From contig JAILPY010000083.1 of assembly GCA_024699235.1 (NCBI GenBank), forward strand, positions 1 to 32,323: a stretch of 32,323 bases of DNA. Reading direction: 5' to 3'. Shown in pieces: positions 26,005 to 32,323 of this stretch. How positions within the stretch are numbered: position 1 is the stretch's first letter; each line of letters begins with the position of its first letter. The stretch is from Treponema sp. GTDB lineage: Bacteria; Spirochaetota; Spirochaetia; Treponematales; Treponemataceae. Both the position numbers and the translations under genes were made by a program. Under the pieces are notes generated by a model. The model was not told where the DNA came from. It made no database searches and was given only the letters and a program-made list of their open reading frames with translations.

Positions 26005-26018
26005 GGCAACCGGTTGCC
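26005..26018 (-). promoter_or_regulatory. LacI/PurR-type operator palindrome
   Basis: GGCAACCGGTTGCC is a perfect 14-bp palindrome with a central CG, the form used by LacI-family repressors. It lies just past the -10 of the minus-strand promoter, at about +6 to +19. The sequence differs from the ATGAAACGTTTCAT operator at 17909, so a different regulator, encoded elsewhere, is likely. Confidence 0.6.
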
Positions 26019-26030
26019 TTTATAAATAAT

Positions 26031-26058
26031 ATTATACATCCTTTTTTAAATTTGTCAA
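26031..26058 (-). promoter_or_regulatory. Perfect sigma-70 promoter facing the beta-helix gene
   Basis: On the minus strand TTGACA (26058-26053) and TATAAT (26036-26031) both match consensus, with a 16-bp spacer. The -35 lies inside AATTTGACAAATT, itself a near-palindrome. Transcription would start near 26024. Confidence 0.75.
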
Positions 26059-26179
26059 ATTCAATTTTCCATCTGTCATTAAATTGTTTTTATAAAAAGA
26101 AACCTAGTCATAACAAATGAGACTATGCATTTTATGCACGAAAGACATCAAGTCAAGCAAGAAAAAGTTTATTCTGCTG

Positions 26180-26208
26180 TTTACTTTTATAAACAAACAA
26201 TATATAAT
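26180..26208 (+). promoter_or_regulatory. Promoter of the CBM48 gene
   Basis: -35 TTTACT (26180-26185) and perfect -10 TATAAT (26203-26208) are 17 bp apart. The start of transcription would be near 26215, about 30 nt before the ATG. Confidence 0.6.
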
Positions 26209-26244
26209 GGAAATTGCTTATTGAACATCTAAAGGAGTTTATTT

Positions 26245-26556
26245 ATGGCATTAAAGAAAACGTATTCAAAAGACAAACAGTTTTGTACAGTAACTTTTTC
26301 CGTATCACAGGAAGCAGCTCACGGTGCAGAAAGTGTAACCATAGCAGGAGATTTCAATAGTTGGAGTAGCACCGAAACCCCTTTAGCAAAAGGTAAAGAC
26401 GGTGGATTTTCTGTAAAACTTAAGCTTCCTGCAGGAGGTAAAGAATATCAGTTCCGTTACCTTCTTGACGGAAAGCATTGGGAAAATGACTGGGCAGCAG
26501 ACAAATATATTCCTGCACCATTTTCTCACACTGACAATTCTGTTGTAATCTGCTAA
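26245..26556 (+). CDS. Small stand-alone CBM48 (glycogen-binding) protein
   Basis: A 103-aa protein made of a single carbohydrate-binding module 48 / AMPK-type glycogen-binding fold. Key stretches: ESVTIAGDFNSWSS (the conserved xxVxxxGDFNxW), TPLAKGKDGGFSVKLKLPAG and EYQFRYLLDGKHWENDWAAD, whose Trp and Lys residues normally contact the glucan. No catalytic domain is attached, although CBM48 is usually fused to branching or debranching enzymes. It may tether partners to glycogen or regulate them; this is inference. AAAGGAG lies 7-8 nt upstream. It has its own promoter and terminator. Confidence 0.9.
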   Translation: MALKKTYSKDKQFCTVTFSVSQEAAHGAESVTIAGDFNSWSSTETPLAKGKDGGFSVKLKLPAGGKEYQFRYLLDGKHWENDWAADKYIPAPFSHTDNSVVIC

Positions 26557-26572
26557 ATATTTATACCGTTTT

Positions 26573-26606
26573 AAGGCAGACTTTTTGTTGAAAACAGTCT
26601 GCCTTT
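26573..26606. terminator. Bidirectional terminator between the CBM48 and ABC genes
   Basis: AAGGCAGACT (26573-26582) pairs with AGTCTGCCTT (26596-26605). Inner TTTT/AAAA extends the stem to a GTTG loop with one bulged C. The T-rich flank on the plus strand is short. It separates two convergent genes and can serve both. Confidence 0.8.
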
Positions 26607-26620
26607 ATAATTTTCTAGTT

Positions 26621-28216
26621 TTACTCTTCTATTATTGCATACATTGGATTTTCTCCAGGATGTAATTCCAGAATATGTTTTTCGCACTCAAGGACTTCGG
26701 ACGGATCGTGAGTTACGTGTAAAAGAGTAGTTGTTCCTGTACCCGCAATCATTTCCAGCAGATTCAAAATCTTTGTCCTGTAGTTATCATCGAGTCCGTG
26801 ACATGGTTCATCAAGAATAAGAACCCTAGGAGACTTTACTGCAGCACGCAAAATAAGAATTGCACGCTGTTCTCCGTAACTTAAGGAACTGAATGACTCG
26901 TGTTCCCTTCCTGCAAAACCTGCCAATTTCAACCATGCTTTAGCAGTTGATACTTCAAAATCGCTTGCAGCTTCATACAGACCTATGCTGTCATGAAATC
27001 CACTGATTATAACACTTTGCAAATCAGTACCGCCAACCATCCTGTATTCTACATGAAGCCGATAACTTACAATTCCAAGGTTACGCTTTATGTCCCAGAT
27101 CGTCTCGCCGGATCCTCTTCTCCGTCCAAAAAGCTTTATGTTTTCTCGGAAAACCTGCATATTATCACCGGTTATCAGTTCCAATATTGTAGTTTTTCCA
27201 GAACCGTTTGGACCTCGTAAAAGCCAATGCACTCCTTTCTTTACCTGCCAATTCAAGTCAACAAGTACATGATGCTCCCCCCAGCCTACATTTACATTTT
27301 CAAAGCTTATAAGACTGTCAGGAACAGAGTCTGAATAAATATCATTAACAAGAACATCACTGTCTTCTCTTATTTTCTTTAATTCTGTAAGAAAGACTTC
27401 TTTTTCTTCCTGCATCTTTAAGGACTTTTCTGCCTTACGCTTATTAATGATATCTTCATATTCAGAGCGTGCTCCGCAGAAAGAAACTCTCCTGTCAGAA
27501 AATTCCAACACACGGTTTATACCAGAAGGAATCTCATGAAAACGCTCCATGCTAAGGATTATCCTAGGAAACGTAGAATCAACTTCTTTAGCCTTTAGCT
27601 GCTTCTGAACCATAGTATCAAAAAATTCCAAAAGAATTCGCCTTGATTCTGCATCAAGGCCTGCAAATGGATCGCTCAGAATCAGAAGCTTACAGCCAGA
27701 AAGAAGAGCCCTACAAAGAAGCGTACGCCTAATTTCACCTGTAGACATATAGCGAAGGCCGCGGTCAAGAATCTTTTCAACGCCGCACAGCTTTATCTGT
27801 GGCAACGTTTCCAGCCTTGAAGCAATTGGCGGCAAAGGAGCCCCCTTCTTAGAAGAACCTCCTAAAACTTCACAGATATACTGTCGGCCAGTCCTTCCTA
27901 TGTCTTCCTTATCCATAATTTCACTTTCATCTCTAGACCTCTCTTCTTCTATCAAGGCAGCAGCACTTTCAAGTGAAACTATAGAAACGGAATCCTTAAA
28001 AACCGATGTATAAAGAGGTAAATTTCCTGAGTCAATCTCATTTTCATTTGGTACAAAATAAAACTTTCCTGCAAGAGCATGAATGAAATGAGACTTTCCG
28101 CTTCCATTAGCCCCTGTTATAAGCCAAGCCTCTCCCGGCTTCATACTCCAATCAACACGGGAAAGCAAAACCTTTGACCGGTCCTGAACATTACAATTAT
28201 TTATAGTAACAAGCAT
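26621..28216 (-). CDS. ModF/PhrA-like tandem ABC ATPase
   Basis: A soluble protein of 531 aa with two ABC ATPase domains in one chain. First: Walker A GANGSGKS at 35-42, signature MSTGEIRR near 157, Walker B LLILSDPFAGLD near 178-189. Second: Walker A GPNGSGKT near 335-342, signature LSYGEQRA near 444, Walker B VLILDEPCHGLDD near 461-473. The first signature has STGE where LSGGQ is usual, as in E. coli ModF. Domain order, length and lack of spans match ModF, whose function is unsettled. No permease or molybdate gene is adjacent, so a role in metal transport is not supported by context. Divergent from the YD-like repeat gene. Confidence 0.85.
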   Translation of the reverse strand: MLVTINNCNVQDRSKVLLSRVDWSMKPGEAWLITGANGSGKSHFIHALAGKFYFVPNENEIDSGNLPLYTSVFKDSVSIVSLESAAALIEEERSRDESEIMDKEDIGRTGRQYICEVLGGSSKKGAPLPPIASRLETLPQIKLCGVEKILDRGLRYMSTGEIRRTLLCRALLSGCKLLILSDPFAGLDAESRRILLEFFDTMVQKQLKAKEVDSTFPRIILSMERFHEIPSGINRVLEFSDRRVSFCGARSEYEDIINKRKAEKSLKMQEEKEVFLTELKKIREDSDVLVNDIYSDSVPDSLISFENVNVGWGEHHVLVDLNWQVKKGVHWLLRGPNGSGKTTILELITGDNMQVFRENIKLFGRRRGSGETIWDIKRNLGIVSYRLHVEYRMVGGTDLQSVIISGFHDSIGLYEAASDFEVSTAKAWLKLAGFAGREHESFSSLSYGEQRAILILRAAVKSPRVLILDEPCHGLDDNYRTKILNLLEMIAGTGTTTLLHVTHDPSEVLECEKHILELHPGENPMYAIIEE

Positions 28217-28344
28217 TTATTACTCCACGCTATAAATCATAGCGAAGATACCAAGTGAGGTCAAATGCCTTAAATACTCTAAATTTATTTATATTTGTTA
28301 TTAAAACACCGATACTTTTAAAAGAATTATTGGTGGAGGAATTT

Positions 28345-29181
28345 ATGAATATAAAAAATTTGCTTATTTCTGCTGCAGCCGCTGCTCTCACCGCATCAAC
28401 AGCATTTGCATTTGATACATTAAATTTTGATCCAAAAGGAAAGGTAAATACATATACAAAAACAAATTATGTTATCGTTTCAAAATTTGGAGAATATTAC
28501 CGATCCCAAGCTTTCAAATTTGTTCATGTATTTAACGGTTCAGGAAAAGAAACAGAAACTCTCAGTTATGATTCACAGGATTCCCTTGTAGATAAAATTA
28601 CATTCGAATACAATGAAGCTGGAAAGCGTTCTGCAATAAATTTTTTTGATGCAAACGAAACCCTTATGCATAAAACAGAAATTGAATATACCTCGGACGG
28701 AAGGATTCTTTCTGAAACAGAATATAACGCAACAAATGAATTAGCAGGAAAAACAATATACAAATATGAAGGCGCCAAGAAAAGTGAATCATACTATGAT
28801 AAAGATGGCGTCCTTATGTCACGCATCATTTCAAAACTGAATGCAGCCGGAAAGCCAGAAGAAATAAACGAATATTTCGGAGACGGATCCCTTGAAAAGA
28901 AAGAAGTTTATACATATTCAGAAACTGGAAACATCTCCTTGATTACAGTAACTTCATCAGAAGGCAGTTCAGACTCAAAAATCGTTTATCGTTATGGAAA
29001 GAACGGACTTGTCTCTGAAATTCAGACATATAACATGTCTAATGAAATTACGAAACGAGAATTTTATGAATATGATGATAAAGGCAACATAACGGCTTCT
29101 AAAGAATATGAGGTTGCAAAGAAATTTGGAGACACCTTAAACGAATTAAAGTCTATGACATCATATTCATACGAATATTAA
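28345..29181 (+). CDS. Secreted YD-like repeat protein
   Basis: 278 aa with a signal peptide (LLISAAAAALTASTAFA, cleavage before FDT). The mature part is a run of short beta-hairpin units of about 20-25 residues: ITFEYNEAGKRSAINFF, TEIEYTSDGRILSETEY, TIYKYEGAKKSESYY, EVYTYSETGNISLITV, IVYRYGKNGLVSEIQTY, REFYEYDDKGNITASKEY. This Y-x-Y-x-(E/D)-x-G pattern is that of YD/RHS-type repeats, but no RHS core or toxin tip is present. It is probably a small periplasmic or surface beta-sheet protein of unknown role. The start at 28345 follows GGAGGA by 5 nt; an in-frame ATG at 28255 would bury the signal peptide behind 30 residues. Confidence 0.7.
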   Translation: MNIKNLLISAAAAALTASTAFAFDTLNFDPKGKVNTYTKTNYVIVSKFGEYYRSQAFKFVHVFNGSGKETETLSYDSQDSLVDKITFEYNEAGKRSAINFFDANETLMHKTEIEYTSDGRILSETEYNATNELAGKTIYKYEGAKKSESYYDKDGVLMSRIISKLNAAGKPEEINEYFGDGSLEKKEVYTYSETGNISLITVTSSEGSSDSKIVYRYGKNGLVSEIQTYNMSNEITKREFYEYDDKGNITASKEYEVAKKFGDTLNELKSMTSYSYEY

Positions 29182-29277
29182 TCTTAAGGATATATGAATT
29201 CTTCTGTGGATAAAAGAAACAATTTCTGATATAGTTTTTGTATTGTAGAGAAGAAATCATCTATAAAAGGAAGCTTC

Positions 29278-31923
29278 ATGGAATCTATTGGAATAAAACT
29301 TGCCGACGGTTCATTCTACCCTATTCTGGAAGACGGAAAGCCAGAAAAAAAGAACCTATCTCTTACAACGGTAAAGGATAATCAGACTACCGTACACGTT
29401 GATCTGTACAGGTCCAAATCCGGCTCAATGGATGACGCAGAATATGTGGATACTCTTGAAATAACAAACCTTAATCCTCATGGCAATGGAGAACCGAGCT
29501 TAACGCTTGACATTGAACTTGACGAAGACAATAAGCTTAATGCAAGAATCAATGATCCTGAAACAGGATTTGAAACAATAAAGAATGTAACTCTCGTATC
29601 AAGAACTCCTGAAGAACGCAGCATGCCTGCAAATTTCAGCCTTGAGCCAACAGAGGAAGATGAAAAGCCTTTTGAAGAGATTTTCAACGAACCTAAAAAA
29701 GACGATCAAGAAGACAAAGACATGTCTTTTGAAGAAATTCTAAATTCCATTTCAGATCCAAAAGATGATGAAACTGCATCAAATCCATTTGCAATCACAA
29801 AAAAAGAAGTTGAAGATTTAGATAAAATTGACAGAACAGAAACGGAGGAAACTGAAGTGCTGGGTCCAGCTCCTAACAGTGAAGATTTTGCTTTTGATGA
29901 CATTGCTTCTTCCCAACAGGAAGAAAGTTCTTTTGACTTAGCAAATTTTGTTACTCCGGCAGAAGGTATGGTTCCTGAAACCAAAGAAGAGACTGCTGTA
30001 CAAGACGATAATTCTGACTTGCCTGATTTTGATTCCCTTATAGATACAGAAACTCCGGTAGAAGAAAATCAAAATTCTGACTTGTCTGATTTTGACTCTC
30101 TTGAAAAAGTTCCAGAAGCTGCTGCTAACGCTGATGAAGATGCAGTTAATGCTACTAATGATGCAGAATCTCCAGAAGCAGGCGTTCAGGACTTAGACTT
30201 ACCGGACTTTGAAGAGACAGCAGAAGATGAAGAAGATAAAACTATAGAACAGGATTCTCCTACAACAGAAGAAAACAACAATACTTATTCAGAAGGGGAA
30301 CCTTCTGTACAAGACAGTTCTTTTGAACTGCCAGACTTCGACAATCCTTCAGATACAGAAACATCAGCGGAAGAAACTCAAAATTCTGACTTACCTGATT
30401 TTGAATCTCCTTCAGATAATACTGTTAATGCTGAAGAAGATACTGAAGCAAAACCAGAATCAACTGACAATGATAACTTTGACCTTCCAGAAGCATTTGA
30501 AGCAACGGTAGAAAGCGCTGCTTCAGAATCGGATTCTGAGCAGGTCACTGACAACTCTCTCAAAAATCCGTTTGATTTGTCGGGATTTGATGAACCAAAA
30601 CCTAAAAACTCATCAGAAGAAGAGACTATAGACAGAAGTCTGCCAGAAGATACATCTTTTGATTTGCCTGATTTCACTGAGACATCAGAAACGGAATCTA
30701 ACGAAACTGCTGGCGAATTCGACCTGCCTGATTTCACTGAATCATCAGAAACGGAATCTAACGAAGCTGTAAGCGACTTTGACTTGCCTGATTTCACTGA
30801 ATCCTCAAATACGGAATCTAACGAAGCTGTAAGCGACTTTGATTTGCCTGATTTCACTGAATCATCAAATACGGAATCTAACGAAGCTGTAAGTGACTTT
30901 GACTTGCCTGATTTCACTGAATCATCAGAAACGAAATCTAACGAAACTGCTGACGAATTTGACTTGCCAGGCATTAACGACATTACAAGTTCAGATAGTG
31001 TACAAAAAACTTTTGAACAGACCCAAGAAAATGACACAGAACTTGACCTGCCAGATTTCGGAGAAATAGAGTCTCAAACCGACAGCAGCGTATTTGAACT
31101 GCCTACATTCAGCAATACAACAAATGCAAATGAGAGGATTGTAGAACCGCTTAGCATTGATACGAAGGATGATTTTTCTGCATTTGACCTTCCAGATTTT
31201 AATGATGATTACGGCAATACAGATTTTGAAATTCCTAATTTTGATGAATCAGAAACAAATACTGATTTTGTACTCCCTGATTTTGAAAAGTCAGCTGCAG
31301 CACAAGGTACAGATCCAATAACGCCTCAGAATATGTTCAGTGACCTGTACGACAAAGAGACACTTGAAGGAAAGTCTTCTTCAGCATACGATGATTATCC
31401 AGAAAACAGAAAGCAGTCAAAAGTACCTGTCATTATATGCCTTATTTGTGCATTGATATGTCTTTTCAGCCTTATGTTCCTATTTATTCTTCCTACAAAC
31501 ATGAACCTGATTACAAAAGCACAGGCAATTGCTAAAAAGACTGAAAAACAAGTAAATGAAGATTCTCCAGAAACTGCAAATGTAACTGAAACAAAAACTG
31601 AAAAACCTGTTGAAGACTCTAATAAAGAAGCAGAAGAAGAAAAAGAAACAGAAGTCCCTGCTGAAAAAGAAACAGTACCTGCAAAAGAAAATGAGATTGT
31701 AATTGCAACTGTTCCATCTCAGGTTATACCAGAAAAACCAGCAAAAACAACTGCAAGCATACCTGATACAAAATATACTGTCGTATGGGGTGATACGCTG
31801 TGGGATATTTCAAACGCTTACTACAAGAATCCATGGCGTTATACATATCTTGCTGAATATAACCACCTTAAGAATCCAAACTACATCAAGGCTGGTTCTA
31901 TTATCTTAATTCCAGCAGAATAA
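29278..31923 (+). CDS. Hsp70-SBD-like / acidic repeat / TM / LysM envelope protein
   Basis: 881 aa in four parts. Residues 1-112 resemble the DnaK substrate-binding beta-sandwich without its ATPase: TTVKDNQTTVHVDLYRS aligns with DnaK's ST-AEDNQ-x-x-VTIHVLQGE, and LEITNLNPHGNGEPSL with the LDGINPAPRGMPQI stretch. About 113-710 is highly acidic (Glu/Asp/Ser/Thr) with some 19 copies of an FDLPDF-like motif, including five tandem 20-residue repeats. One span follows at 716-738 (VPVIICLICALICLFSLMFL). A Glu/Lys/Pro linker leads to a C-terminal LysM domain (833-881: YTVVWGDTLWDISNAYYKNP) that binds peptidoglycan. With no signal peptide and KQSK before the span, the likely topology is N-in/C-out, leaving the acidic part in the cytoplasm. 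AAAAGGAAG precedes the ATG. It is coupled to the next lipoprotein gene (10-nt gap). Confidence 0.75.
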   Translation: MESIGIKLADGSFYPILEDGKPEKKNLSLTTVKDNQTTVHVDLYRSKSGSMDDAEYVDTLEITNLNPHGNGEPSLTLDIELDEDNKLNARINDPETGFETIKNVTLVSRTPEERSMPANFSLEPTEEDEKPFEEIFNEPKKDDQEDKDMSFEEILNSISDPKDDETASNPFAITKKEVEDLDKIDRTETEETEVLGPAPNSEDFAFDDIASSQQEESSFDLANFVTPAEGMVPETKEETAVQDDNSDLPDFDSLIDTETPVEENQNSDLSDFDSLEKVPEAAANADEDAVNATNDAESPEAGVQDLDLPDFEETAEDEEDKTIEQDSPTTEENNNTYSEGEPSVQDSSFELPDFDNPSDTETSAEETQNSDLPDFESPSDNTVNAEEDTEAKPESTDNDNFDLPEAFEATVESAASESDSEQVTDNSLKNPFDLSGFDEPKPKNSSEEETIDRSLPEDTSFDLPDFTETSETESNETAGEFDLPDFTESSETESNEAVSDFDLPDFTESSNTESNEAVSDFDLPDFTESSNTESNEAVSDFDLPDFTESSETKSNETADEFDLPGINDITSSDSVQKTFEQTQENDTELDLPDFGEIESQTDSSVFELPTFSNTTNANERIVEPLSIDTKDDFSAFDLPDFNDDYGNTDFEIPNFDESETNTDFVLPDFEKSAAAQGTDPITPQNMFSDLYDKETLEGKSSSAYDDYPENRKQSKVPVIICLICALICLFSLMFLFILPTNMNLITKAQAIAKKTEKQVNEDSPETANVTETKTEKPVEDSNKEAEEEKETEVPAEKETVPAKENEIVIATVPSQVIPEKPAKTTASIPDTKYTVVWGDTLWDISNAYYKNPWRYTYLAEYNHLKNPNYIKAGSIILIPAE
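30661..30960 (+). repeat. Five tandem 60-bp in-frame repeats
   Basis: Five consecutive 60-bp units within the LysM protein gene encode FDLPDFTESSETESNEAVSD-type blocks. The third and fourth units differ at only a few bases, pointing to recent duplication. Unit number can change by recombination without breaking the frame. Confidence 0.95.
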
Positions 31924-31933
31924 CCGGGGCTTA

Positions 31934-32323
31934 ATGAATCAAAGGATTTTATTAGGAGCACTCGCTTGCAGCTTGCTTATTTTTTCAGCAAGTTGCAAGC
32001 AAAACAACAGTCTTCAGCAAAAATATGGAGTTGATGCATCTTATTTTATGGGATTACGGGACTTGCAGCTTGGAGATGAAGCAACTGCTACAAGAGAATT
32101 CAAACGCAGTGCAAAAAAGGGTTCTGAATTAATTGCAAGAAAATCCCGTGAAATGCTCACGACAATAGGTTCCATCGATAATAGAATAAAAGAATGCTTT
32201 GCCCTCTATGACTTTTATAAGGATGAAGATTCCCTGCTGCGACTTTGTAAAGAATTATATGCAAACAGGGAATACGCACAGGTAATCACTGCTACAGAAA
32301 ACATAGATTTAACAGAATGCAGT
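31934..32323 (+). CDS. Lipoprotein with helical (TPR-like) N-terminus, cut by the window end
   Basis: 130 codons are visible and the gene continues past the edge. It starts MNQRILLGALACSLLIFSAS then CKQNNS: a signal peptide with lipobox FSASC, hence a lipoprotein. The mature part is helical (YFMGLRDLQLGDEATATREF, KKGSELIARKSREMLTTIG, CFALYDFYKDEDSLLRLCKE), in the style of TPR/superhelical repeats. Such N-termini occur in soluble lytic transglycosylases, and an upstream LysM gene would fit a peptidoglycan enzyme, but the catalytic domain is not in view. It starts 10 nt after the LysM gene's stop with a weak GGGG ribosome site, so expression is probably coupled. Confidence 0.6.
   Translation, partial: MNQRILLGALACSLLIFSASCKQNNSLQQKYGVDASYFMGLRDLQLGDEATATREFKRSAKKGSELIARKSREMLTTIGSIDNRIKECFALYDFYKDEDSLLRLCKELYANREYAQVITATENIDLTECS

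Noticed and set aside
30378..31037. A 219-codon minus-strand open frame opposite the LysM gene, itself repetitive and serine-rich
   Set aside because: It is the mirror of the 60-bp repeats in the real gene, has no ribosome site or domain, and is forced by the repeat composition.
1..32323. tRNA or rRNA genes
   Set aside because: I saw no cloverleaf with a GTTCGA-type T-arm or rRNA stretches; a tRNAscan-SE run would settle it.

Overview
The window looks like a chromosome segment from a spirochaete of the genus Treponema, probably a gut, rumen or oral carbohydrate user. Base composition is AT-rich. The envelope genes are spirochaete-like (lipoproteins with a Cys lipobox, a membrane-anchored LysM protein followed by a helical-repeat lipoprotein, a chemoreceptor). 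The sugar importer with a substrate-binding lipoprotein of about 550 residues is of the LplB/YtcP type common in treponemes. Species cannot be fixed from sequence alone.

Layout. (1) 1-367: the first codons of an IS3-type transposase on the minus strand with a probable element end, which appears to break into a short reading frame. (2) 368-6231: a two-gene minus-strand operon for an AddAB/RecBC-type helicase-nuclease. (3) 6232-7473: a scar with a 34-bp perfect palindrome and the 3' fragment of a cytosine-5 DNA methyltransferase, ending one base from a convergent hemolysin III-family gene. (4) 7474-9869: a hairpin-rich intergenic region and a methyl-accepting chemotaxis protein. (5) 10025-12916: a tannase-like secreted alpha/beta-hydrolase lipoprotein with a divergent LysR regulator. 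(6) 12895-19092: a fructoside/sucrose locus. A LacI-family regulator reads rightward, and a divergent operon reads leftward: permease, permease, binding lipoprotein, cytoplasmic GH32 hydrolase. A consensus promoter overlaps a perfect 14-bp operator between them. (7) 19365-19799: an Hsp20 chaperone behind a strong sigma-54-type -24/-12 element. (8) 19853-23445: a GDYXXLXY/DUF2157 membrane protein pair. (9) 23511-26040: a GNAT acetyltransferase and a secreted beta-helix protein whose promoter carries a LacI-type palindrome and whose leader is about 430 nt long and full of hairpins. (10) 26245-28216: a small CBM48 glycogen-binding protein and a ModF-like double ATPase. (11) 28345-32323: a secreted YD-like repeat protein, an 881-residue Hsp70-substrate-domain/acidic-repeat/TM/LysM protein, and the start of a helical lipoprotein that may be a lytic transglycosylase.

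How the parts work together. Sections 5 and 6 form a plant-carbohydrate module: ester cleavage outside the cytoplasm, import of a sugar, and intracellular beta-fructoside hydrolysis, each part with its own regulator. Section 11 looks like an envelope/peptidoglycan module. Its LysM protein is the most unusual item here. It joins a domain resembling the Hsp70 substrate-binding beta-sandwich, about 600 acidic residues carrying roughly 19 copies of an FDLPDF-like motif, one membrane span and a periplasmic LysM domain.
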